A stretch of 64,000 nucleotides of DNA from JANSYL01 sp963921255. Its GTDB lineage: Bacteria > Pseudomonadota > Alphaproteobacteria > Rhodobacterales > Rhodobacteraceae. The position numbers and the translations under genes are program-made. Numbering within the stretch: the stretch's first letter is position 1; each line of letters opens with the position of its first letter. This document shows, one piece after another, positions 57,619 to 64,000 of this stretch. The DNA is taken from assembly GCA_963921255.3 (NCBI GenBank), contig CAWUEW020000003.1:310001-374000 (forward strand), read 5' to 3'. The notes beneath the pieces are model-generated. The model searched no databases, was not told the origin of the DNA, and saw only the letters and a program-made list of their open reading frames with translations.

Positions 57619-58461
57619 ATGGAACTGATGCGTGTGGGGGAAGCAGGGGCGGAACGGCCCGTGGTGCGGGTCGGAGGTGTGACCCGCGATCTGTCACCGG
57701 TCGTCCCCGATATCGGTCGGGACACGATCCAAGGGTTGCGTGCCGCATTGTCCGAGACCGACCTGACCCAATTGCCCGCGTTCGACACTACGGGCCAACG
57801 CATCGGCGCCCCGATTGCGCGGCCCCGCAATGTCTGGGTGATCGGCTTGAACTATGCGGACCATGCGGCGGAGGCCGGGTTGCCCACACCGAGCGAACCC
57901 ATCGTGTTGACCAAATCCAGCGCATCCGTGTGCGGACCGCACGATCCGATCCTCAAAAGCCCGGGGATGACCAAGCTTGATTGGGAGGTCGAACTGGGCG
58001 TCGTGATCGGGAAACCGGCCCTGAACCTGACGCCCGGCGATGCCCCGGACTGTGTTTTTGGGTATTGCGCGGTCAATGACGTGACCGAACGGGCCTGGCA
58101 GTTCGATCGCGGGGGCACTTGGACGAAGGGGAAGGGGTACCCCAACTTCTGCCCGACCGGGCCGGTTCTGGTGACCAAGGACGCGATCCCGGATCCGGGC
58201 AACCTGAAGATGCAACTGCGCGTCAACGGCGCGTTGAAACAGGATGGCAGCACGGCAACCATGATCTTCGATGTGCCTCAGATCGTGCAGTACCTCAGCC
58301 AGTTTGTTCTGATCGAGCCGGGGGATCTGATCTGCACCGGCACCCCGCCGGGTGTGGGTATGGGGCAGGAACCGCAGCAGTTCCTGGAGGTGGGCGACAC
58401 CGTCGCGCTGCAGATCGAGGGGTTGGGCGCGCAGAGCAACGACGTGATCGCCACGGGCTAG
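57619..58461 (+). CDS. Fumarylacetoacetate hydrolase family protein
   Basis: The 280-residue FAH-fold hydrolase/decarboxylase has the metal-binding set WVIGLNYADHAAEAG, the Glu-x-Glu in LDWEVELGVVIGKPA, the Asp in YCAVNDVTERAWQ, KGYPNFCPTGPVLV and the C-terminal DLICTGTPPGVGMG. Typical activities are ureidoglycolate lyase, 2-oxo-hepta-diene-dioate hydratase or acylpyruvase; which applies here is open. GGAGG at 57608-57612 marks the start at 57619. It follows tRNA-Leu by 114 bases. Confidence 0.9.
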   Translation: MELMRVGEAGAERPVVRVGGVTRDLSPVVPDIGRDTIQGLRAALSETDLTQLPAFDTTGQRIGAPIARPRNVWVIGLNYADHAAEAGLPTPSEPIVLTKSSASVCGPHDPILKSPGMTKLDWEVELGVVIGKPALNLTPGDAPDCVFGYCAVNDVTERAWQFDRGGTWTKGKGYPNFCPTGPVLVTKDAIPDPGNLKMQLRVNGALKQDGSTATMIFDVPQIVQYLSQFVLIEPGDLICTGTPPGVGMGQEPQQFLEVGDTVALQIEGLGAQSNDVIATG

Positions 58462-58484
58462 CCCCGGGCGCGGTCGCGGTGGGT

Positions 58485-60413
58485 CTAAAGGGCGGGGGTC
58501 AACCCGGCGGACTGAAGATCGTTCAGCTTGGCATAGGCGCCGCCGGCGGCCATCAGTTCGGTATGTGTGCCTTCTTCGACCACGCGGCCCTGATCCAGCA
58601 CAACGATCTTGTCGGCATCCCGGATCGTCGACAGCCGGTGGGCAATTACGATGGTCGTCCGGCCCTTGGCCAGCCGGACCAAGGCCTCTTGCACCACCTG
58701 TTCGGATTTGGCGTCCAGGGCCGATGTCGGCTCGTCCAGCAGCAAGATCGGCGCCGATTTCAGCATAGCCCGCGCAATGGCGACCCGCTGGCGCTGACCC
58801 CCGGACAGGGACGAGCCGCGCGGCCCGACCTCGGTGTCCAGACCATCGGGCAGGGCATCGGCAAACGCCAGCACGTTCGCGTCCTCGGCGGCCTGGCGCA
58901 CCTCCTCGTCCGAGGCGTCCAGACGCCCAAGGCGAATGTTTTCTCTGATGGTTGCGTCGAACAAGGCCGTTTCCTGGCCCACCACGGCGATGGTGTCGCG
59001 CAGGTCTTCGATCTTGACGGAGGTGACGGGTTCCGTGCCGATCTCGATCCGCCCGTTATCGGCATCAACCAATCGCGTGAGCAGTCCGAATACCGTGGTC
59101 TTGCCCGCGCCGGACGGACCGACCAGCGCCGTGGTTTGGGCCTTGTCCGCGGTGAAGGTCAGGCCCCGCAGCACGGGCGCGTCCCCATAGGCAAATTCGA
59201 CATCCTGAAACGCGACGGCGCCGGGGGGCAAGGGGTGTGCTTCGACCGGGTCCAAAATCGTGGGCTCCACTTCCAGGACCGAATACAAGCGGTCGAGGGA
59301 CGCAAGGGCGGCCTGGACTTGCCCGGCGATGTTGGACAACCGGCGCAACGGTTCGAAGATCAAGCCGAGCGCCGTGAAAAACGACATGAATTCGCCAACG
59401 GTTTTCTCTTCCGCGATGATCTGCTGGCCGCCGAAATACAGGACGGCGACGAAACCCGCGGCCGCCAGGATGTCGACAAGGGCCGGGTTGGCGGCCATTC
59501 CGACCTGCGACTTGAACGCGTATCGCAGGTACTGCCGGACGTCGGTTTCGAACCGGGCATCGAGATGCTGTTCCAGTCGGTTGAGTTTGATGGACTGGAT
59601 GCCGTGGAACATCTCGTCAAGCTGTGTGGACAGACGCGCCGCGGTTTCGCGCGAGGCCCGGGCCGTGTCGAGGATCAGTCGCTGCAACCCAAGCAGGGGA
59701 ATGGCCAGCAGCGGCAACCCCATCAGCGCCAGCACGGTCCACAGCCAGTCGGTGTAGAGCATGACCGCGAACAGGGCGAGCACCGTCACCGTATCGCGGC
59801 CAAGGGACATGATCGCCGTTGTCGACACGACCTGCAGGGTCGTGGTGTCGCCGCGCACCCGTTCGATCAGGGCGCCCGGTGCGTTGAACTGAAAGAAGCT
59901 GACGTCCAGTGTCAGCAGATGTCGGACCAGGCGGGACTGCAGTGCAGCCGTGACCCGCAGGCCGATTGCCGCAAGGATCAAACGCTGTGTCAGGCCCGCC
60001 AGCGCCCGCAGCAGGAACAGACCGGCGATGCCAAAGGCGATCCAGGCCACGCCGTCCATCGAGCCCGACTCGAACAGGTCGTCAAAGAGCGGCTGGATCA
60101 GATACGCAAAGCCCCCCATGGCCGCGCCTTCGAGCGTCATCAGAAGCGCGGCTCCCAACAGGAAGGGCAGGTATCGGAACACATGGTCGCGCCAGAAACG
60201 CAGGATCAGCGCCCGCGCCGTGGTGCGTTCCAAGGCCGAAGGAATGTCTGGGGTGGGCTGTGCCAGGGTGCGGCTTCCAAAATTGGGTCGTCGTCCCTGC
60301 TGCCTACGCCAAAGGGCCGCGTCAGACAAGCGGCGCGGGGCCCCGTACTGGACGGCGCAGGCAAACCCTGTCAGGTCAGGATCAAGGCCGCGCGCCGCCG
60401 CGGTTCGAGACAT
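58485..60413 (-). CDS. MsbA-type ABC transporter, fused permease and ATPase
   Basis: This half-transporter has a six-helix exporter domain (from about residue 70 of the longest frame: FWRDHVFRYLPFLLGAALLM) and an ATPase domain with Walker A VGPSGAGKTTVFG, signature SLSGGQRQRVAIARA, Walker B ILLLDEPTSALD and switch His in VIAHRLSTI. It belongs to the MsbA/lipid-A or multidrug exporter group. The first about 50 residues from the ATG at 60413 look non-coding; TTG at 60329 or 60233 are alternative starts, and neither has a strong ribosome binding site. It is divergent from the DUF1330 gene. Confidence 0.87.
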   Translation of the reverse strand: MSRTAAARGLDPDLTGFACAVQYGAPRRLSDAALWRRQQGRRPNFGSRTLAQPTPDIPSALERTTARALILRFWRDHVFRYLPFLLGAALLMTLEGAAMGGFAYLIQPLFDDLFESGSMDGVAWIAFGIAGLFLLRALAGLTQRLILAAIGLRVTAALQSRLVRHLLTLDVSFFQFNAPGALIERVRGDTTTLQVVSTTAIMSLGRDTVTVLALFAVMLYTDWLWTVLALMGLPLLAIPLLGLQRLILDTARASRETAARLSTQLDEMFHGIQSIKLNRLEQHLDARFETDVRQYLRYAFKSQVGMAANPALVDILAAAGFVAVLYFGGQQIIAEEKTVGEFMSFFTALGLIFEPLRRLSNIAGQVQAALASLDRLYSVLEVEPTILDPVEAHPLPPGAVAFQDVEFAYGDAPVLRGLTFTADKAQTTALVGPSGAGKTTVFGLLTRLVDADNGRIEIGTEPVTSVKIEDLRDTIAVVGQETALFDATIRENIRLGRLDASDEEVRQAAEDANVLAFADALPDGLDTEVGPRGSSLSGGQRQRVAIARAMLKSAPILLLDEPTSALDAKSEQVVQEALVRLAKGRTTIVIAHRLSTIRDADKIVVLDQGRVVEEGTHTELMAAGGAYAKLNDLQSAGLTPAL

Positions 60414-60433
60414 CTTGCGAAGGAGGGGACGCC

Positions 60434-60721
60434 ATGCCCAAAGGTTACATCGTCGGTCACATCACGGTCAGAGACCCCGAGGCCTACAAGGAATATGTCG
60501 AGAAAGACACGCCGATCCTGCTGAGCCACGGGGCCAAGCCCATCATCCGGGGCGGCCAGTCGCAGATCATGGAAGGCGAGACCTACGAGCGCCACGTGGT
60601 GTTCGAATTCGAAAGCTACGAAGCCGCGCTCGCCGCCTACAACGACCCTGAATACCAGGAGGTCGCCGAGATCCGCCGCCGGACCGCGGACAGCGTGATC
60701 CTTGTGGTTGAGGGCGTCTGA
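60434..60721 (+). CDS. DUF1330 domain protein
   Basis: The 95-residue cytoplasmic protein has a ferredoxin-like dimeric alpha/beta-barrel fold. It shows the family pattern KGYIVGHITVRDPEAYKEYVEK, IIRGGQSQIMEGETYERHVVFEF and a C-terminal block with EVAEIRRRTADSVILVVEG. AAGGAGGGG lies 8-12 bases before the ATG, an excellent ribosome binding site. Function is not known. It shares a 20-base divergent region with the ABC exporter if that gene starts at 60413, another reason to doubt that start. Confidence 0.9.
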   Translation: MPKGYIVGHITVRDPEAYKEYVEKDTPILLSHGAKPIIRGGQSQIMEGETYERHVVFEFESYEAALAAYNDPEYQEVAEIRRRTADSVILVVEGV

Positions 60722-60831
60722 GCCACACCTGAGACACACATGGGCCGCAGCCCACGCGGCGCCCTTACGAGACGCACGGATTTCCTGTAGATATTGTGCT
60801 GAGAGCAGGCACAAGAGCGGGCTAAACCGTC

Positions 60832-61845
60832 GTGGCGTATACGATTTATGTCCTCCAGGAAGGGTCGATGACCATTTCTGGGGGTGCACAGTTGGATGGG
60901 ATCACCCAAGGCGATGGATCGCATTTGGAGGGTGTGACCATCACGTTGAACTCCAACGCGTGGTTGCCGGTGGAGATTGACGATAATGACCCCAACTTTC
61001 GCGACAATGATGGCAGTCAGCGGTTGGACCAGGATGTCACGCTGGATGGCGTGACCTATACGGCCGGCACGCGGGTCGAGGCCGAGTACAGCCTGACCGC
61101 CAGCTACAATGGCGACACCTTCACGCTTGTCGCTTTCAATGTGCGCAACAGCAGCCCGGCCTACGGGACCGTCGAAGGATTGGCCTTTATTGGCGGACCG
61201 GGTGAATTTCCGCCGGTCGGCGTTCCGTTGCAGATCGACGACGCGCAGGAAGGCCCGAGTTTTCCGGCCACGACCTATGCCACGCCGGTGTGTTTCGCGG
61301 CGGGCACATTGATTGCCGTGCCCGGCGGAATGCTGCCGGTTGAGGCGCTGGAGGTCGGGCAAAAGGTGCTGACGCCAGATGCGGGCGCGCTGCCGGTGCG
61401 GTGGGTCGGACAGCGCACGGTGCCGGCCAGCGGCCGGTTTGCACCGGTCGTCTTCGCGCCGGGTGCGATCGGGAACCTCCGCGAACTACGCCTGTCGCGG
61501 CAACATCGGTTGCGGCACCGCAGTTGGCAAAGCGAGTTGATGTTCGGTGAGCGCGATGTGCTGATCTCGGCGGTGCATTTCGTCAATGGGCGGGACATCC
61601 GCATCGAGGAGGGGGGCACCATCACCTATGTCCACATCCTGTTCGATACCCATCAGATCGTGCTGGCCGAAGGGGTGGAGGCCGAGAGCTTTCACCCGTC
61701 ACTGCGGAACATCGACGGCCTGACCACGGCTGCCCGGGCCGAGCTTCTGGCGCTGTTCCCCGAGCTTGGTGCGGGCGGGCTATATGGTCCGACCGTTCAC
61801 CCGGCCCTGACCGGGCGCGAGGCGCGGGCGCTTCTGGCCGCCTAG
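60832..61845 (+). CDS. Hint-domain protein (intact nucleophile)
   Basis: The 337-residue protein starts at a GTG (AYTIYVLQEGSMTISGG). Its N-terminal half (about 1-150) is the domain common in rhodobacterial Hint proteins, with ITQGDGSHLEGVTITLNSN, NFRDNDGSQRL and VEGLAFIGGPGEFPPVGVPL. The Hint_2 domain starts at TPVCFAAGT with Cys154 and continues LPVEALEVGQKVLT, LPVRWVGQR, RQHRLRH and ILFDTHQIVLAEGVEAESFHP. The nucleophile is present, so autoprocessing is possible. No classical signal peptide is visible; export by another route is inferred. Confidence 0.88.
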   Translation: MAYTIYVLQEGSMTISGGAQLDGITQGDGSHLEGVTITLNSNAWLPVEIDDNDPNFRDNDGSQRLDQDVTLDGVTYTAGTRVEAEYSLTASYNGDTFTLVAFNVRNSSPAYGTVEGLAFIGGPGEFPPVGVPLQIDDAQEGPSFPATTYATPVCFAAGTLIAVPGGMLPVEALEVGQKVLTPDAGALPVRWVGQRTVPASGRFAPVVFAPGAIGNLRELRLSRQHRLRHRSWQSELMFGERDVLISAVHFVNGRDIRIEEGGTITYVHILFDTHQIVLAEGVEAESFHPSLRNIDGLTTAARAELLALFPELGAGGLYGPTVHPALTGREARALLAA

Positions 61846-62774
61846 GGCAGCAAGGCGATCCACGCACTGGCGGTCAAGATGCTGAGTATCGTGCCGATCA
61901 GCACCGCCGACGCGGTCACCCGTCGCGCCGCGCCATACATGTTCGCGAAGAGATAGCTGTTCACGCCCGGGGCCATGGCCGCCGTCAAAACCGCCGACCG
62001 CAACTGTCCGTCAGACAGGTCTGTCAGCGTGATACCGAGGCAAAAGGCAATCATCGGATGGAGCAGCAGGGACAGGCCGCAAATATAGGCGATCACCAGC
62101 ATGTCGCCCTCGGGTTTGTAGCGATAGAGGACACCGCCCAGTCCGAACAGGGCCGCTGGTAGGGCCGCGCGGATCATGAGGTCGAGCGCCTCACCCACAA
62201 GCCCGGGGATCGGCACGCCGCTGAGGTTCACCGCAAACCCAAGCGCGATGCCGATCATCAGCGCGTTGGAAAACATCGCCTTGGTGATCTGCAGGGCAAC
62301 GGCGCCGGGGGCGGCCTTGTCGGCGCGCACGATCTCCATCGCGGTGATGCCGACGAAATAGCAAAACGGGGCATGCAGCGCGACGATGGCGAAGTTCGGC
62401 CCAAGCGCGTCGATCCCGTAGGCGCGTTCCGTGATCGGCAGACCAAGCAGAACCGTGTTGGCAAAAAGCGCCGAGAAGCCGATCGCCACGCAATCGGGCC
62501 AGGGCCGCCCAAACAGCAGGCGCGCGCCAAAGAGCCCCAGAAAGAAACACGTTGCCGAGCCGGCATAGAAGGACACAAGCAGGCTCAGCTCGAAATCCGC
62601 GCCCAGATCCAGCGTCGCGATGCCCGAGAACAGCAGGCACGGAATGGCGAATTTCTGGGTGAAGACCATGAGGCCCTGCACGCCTTCATCGCTGAAGAGC
62701 CCCCGCCAAACTGCGAGGTAACCGGCCGCCACCACGAGGAAGACCGGAAGGATGATGCCAAGGATGCTGCCCAT
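61842..62774 (-). CDS. AEC-family (auxin efflux carrier-like) transporter
   Basis: The 310-residue inner-membrane permease has ten predicted helices in two halves. The N-terminal GIILPVFLVVAAGYLAVWRGLFSDEGVQGLMVFTQKFAIPCLLF and the SALFANTVLLGLPITERAYG block are typical of AEC malonate/malate-type carriers. The substrate is unknown. It starts directly after the stop of the PhnP-like gene on the same strand and converges on the Hint gene with 4 bases of overlap. Confidence 0.9.
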   Translation of the reverse strand: MGSILGIILPVFLVVAAGYLAVWRGLFSDEGVQGLMVFTQKFAIPCLLFSGIATLDLGADFELSLLVSFYAGSATCFFLGLFGARLLFGRPWPDCVAIGFSALFANTVLLGLPITERAYGIDALGPNFAIVALHAPFCYFVGITAMEIVRADKAAPGAVALQITKAMFSNALMIGIALGFAVNLSGVPIPGLVGEALDLMIRAALPAALFGLGGVLYRYKPEGDMLVIAYICGLSLLLHPMIAFCLGITLTDLSDGQLRSAVLTAAMAPGVNSYLFANMYGAARRVTASAVLIGTILSILTASAWIALLP

Positions 62775-63572
62775 TCAGACCTGGTAGCTCAGGACCATGC
62801 CGTCATAGGCCGGTGCGATGTGATCGGGCGTTTCGTGCAGCACGGTCTGATAATCCAGGTCGATATGCATGTTGGTCAGCACGGCGCGCCGTGGCGCGGC
62901 CCGCGCGATCCACGACAGGGATTTTTCCAGGTGCGCGTGGCTTGGATGCGGGGTGCGGCGCAAGGCATCCAGCACCCAACAATCGAGGTTCTCGAGGGTT
63001 GGCCAGGCATCGGCCGGAATGTCTGAGACGTCCGGAAGATAGGCCAGGTCCGCGATCCGAAAGCCCAGGCTGTCGATATTGCCGTGCGTCACCTCAAACG
63101 GGGTCAGGGTGATCGGACCACCGGGGCCCGTGATCTCCACATCGCCCGTGATGGAATGCAGGTCCAGAATGGGCGGATAGGCCGAGCCGGGGGGCTGCAC
63201 GAAGGCATAGCCGAAGCGGTTGAGCAAATCGTTCTGGGTGGCACCATCCGCATACACCGGCAGGCGCTGGCGCATGTTGAAGACGATCATGCGCAGGTCA
63301 TCCAGCCCATGCACGTGATCCGCGTGTGCATGGGTGAAGATCACGGCGTCCAACCGCCCGATCCCGGCATCCAGCAGTTGCTGACGCAGGTCGGGTGAGG
63401 TGTCGATCAAGACAGCGGTTTCGCCGTCTTCGTCGATCCGCTGGATCAGCATGGAACAGCGGCGGCGCGTGTTCTTGGGCTCGGCCGGGTCGCAGTCGCC
63501 CCAATGCCCGCCCAGACGCGGCACGCCGCCGGACGAGCCGCAGCCTAGGATGGTAAAGCGCAATTCGGCCAT
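62775..63572 (-). CDS. MBL-fold metallo-hydrolase, PhnP-like
   Basis: The 265-residue protein has the metallo-beta-lactamase zinc motif HAHADH (81-86) followed by VHGLDDLR, the N-terminal ILGCGSSGGVPRLGGHWGDCDP typical of PhnP-type phosphodiesterases, and later LPDVSDIPADAW and HTHPSHAHLEKSL-like His positions. PhnP cleaves cyclic ribose phosphates; in this context it may process another cyclic phosphodiester. It overlaps tatD by one base, and the AEC gene follows at once, so the three form an operon. Confidence 0.9.
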   Translation of the reverse strand: MAELRFTILGCGSSGGVPRLGGHWGDCDPAEPKNTRRRCSMLIQRIDEDGETAVLIDTSPDLRQQLLDAGIGRLDAVIFTHAHADHVHGLDDLRMIVFNMRQRLPVYADGATQNDLLNRFGYAFVQPPGSAYPPILDLHSITGDVEITGPGGPITLTPFEVTHGNIDSLGFRIADLAYLPDVSDIPADAWPTLENLDCWVLDALRRTPHPSHAHLEKSLSWIARAAPRRAVLTNMHIDLDYQTVLHETPDHIAPAYDGMVLSYQV

Positions 63573-64000
63573 CAGGCGGCCCCGGCGCGGTTGGCCTGTG
63601 CCCAGGCGGGAGCTTTCCAGAACAACCGGTCGAAATTGGCGCTGGTTTGCGCGGCAAACTCGGCCTCGGTCATGTCGAAGACCTGCGCGCCGACGCGGGC
63701 GGTGTGCGCGGTGTAGGCCGGTTCGTTCCGTTTGCCGCGATGGGGCGGCGGGGCAAGATAGGGGCTGTCGGTTTCGACCAGAACGCGGTCCACCGGGGCG
63801 GCGGCGAAAATCTCGCGCAGTTCGGTTGATTTCGGGAAGGCCGCGATGCCCGACATGCTGAGGTAAAAGCCCAACTCCAACGCGGCACGGGCAAGGTCCG
63901 CGCCGGACGAAAAGCAGTGCATCACGCAGCTATAGGGGCCGGCGGCGTGTTCGTCTGACAGGATGCGGGCCATATCGTCATCGGCGGCCCGGGCGTGGAT
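63572..64000 (-). CDS. tatD: TatD-family deoxyribonuclease, C-terminal part (partial)
   Basis: The gene enters from beyond the window and ends at 63572; 142 codons are visible. The TIM-barrel metal site shows as IHARAADDDMARIL, VMHCFSSGADLARAALELGFYLSMSG, and LVETDSPYLAPPPHRGKRNEP with the metal-binding Asp. These are hallmarks of TatD/YcfH hydrolases, which act on DNA ends or D-aminoacyl products. It is followed by the PhnP-like gene, the usual Rhodobacteraceae order. Confidence 0.93.
   Translation of the reverse strand: MHARAADDDMARILSDEHAAGPYSCVMHCFSSGADLARAALELGFYLSMSGIAAFPKSTELREIFAAAPVDRVLVETDSPYLAPPPHRGKRNEPAYTAHTARVGAQVFDMTEAEFAAQTSANFDRLFWKAPAWAQANRAGAA

Noticed and set aside
58119..60524. 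801-codon open frame antisense to the MsbA-type exporter
   Set aside because: Low-complexity Gln/Arg/Gly composition and no recognisable domain; the exporter on the opposite strand is unambiguous.
1..64000. Prophage, gene transfer agent, insertion sequence, integrase, CRISPR or biosynthetic cluster
   Set aside because: I looked for capsid, terminase, transposase, Cas and NRPS/PKS-like proteins and for regularly spaced repeats with spacers, and saw none. The only tandem repeat (39500-39575) has no unique spacers.

Overview
The window is a chromosomal segment of an alphaproteobacterium, most likely a marine member of the Rhodobacteraceae (Roseobacter group). I infer this from high GC, the nuoN-birA-coaX-rnj gene order, an alphaproteobacterial-type RNase P RNA, pilin-like and Hint-domain proteins typical of the group, and dispersed intergenic repeats. 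It is mostly core genome. I see no prophage, insertion sequence, integrase, CRISPR array or rRNA operon.

Layout. 1-7.4 kb: end of the nuo operon running into birA, coaX and RNase J, then on the minus strand a DEAD-box helicase, a conserved CxxC protein and prfC. 7.5-11 kb: an NTF2-like protein, a Hint-domain protein, a divergent SDR and an orphan Fe/polyamine-type ABC ATPase. 11.2-13.7 kb: tatA-tatB-tatC and a DUF815-type ATPase, facing a frameshifted alkB-like gene. 14.9-19 kb: ftsY, a DMT transporter, yciB, rluB-type synthase and tadA. 19.5-23.2 kb: rnpB, an amidase, a lipoprotein and gatCA. 23.2-28 kb: ceramidase-like, metallo-hydrolase, GNAT, rpmG, chrA and BI-1 genes. 28-36 kb: LysR, quinone reductase, XRE regulator, hisN-like, 8-oxoguanine deaminase, CAP lipoprotein, DMT transporter and endonuclease/exonuclease/phosphatase. 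36-42.6 kb: ilvC divergent from two Lrp genes, a class V aminotransferase, a ubiH-type hydroxylase, a HAD nucleotidase and a GntR regulator. 42.6-46.4 kb: an atypical lower-GC glycosyltransferase, carA and a YqeY-like gene. 46.7-51.5 kb: lrgAB-like genes, cytochrome c' with a second c-type cytochrome, DUF2244, VOC and ctaD. 52.3-57.3 kb: two tandem pilin-like surface proteins, lipB, a LytTR membrane regulator, DUF2306 and a peptidoglycan-binding protein. 57.4-64 kb: tRNA-Leu(GAG), an FAH-family hydrolase, an MsbA-type exporter, a second Hint protein, an AEC transporter, a PhnP-like hydrolase and partial tatD.

Most genes are housekeeping: cofactor attachment (birA, coaX, lipB), RNA processing and translation (rnj, rnpB, tadA, rluB, prfC, gatCA, rpmG, tRNA-Leu), export (tatABC, ftsY), respiration (nuoN, ctaD) and branched-chain, pyrimidine and arginine precursors (ilvC, carA).

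The most interesting items are a glycosyltransferase that combines a putative c-di-GMP-binding MshEN domain with a full CtrA box upstream; a tandem pair of Flp-pilin-like proteins carrying a large extra C-terminal domain; recurrent arrays of tandem perfect hairpins and a 22-bp intergenic repeat; a shared TCGGTATAC-type operator at two loci; two Hint-domain paralogues, one lacking the nucleophilic Cys; and three genes with single-base frameshifts at short homopolymers or G/C-rich runs.
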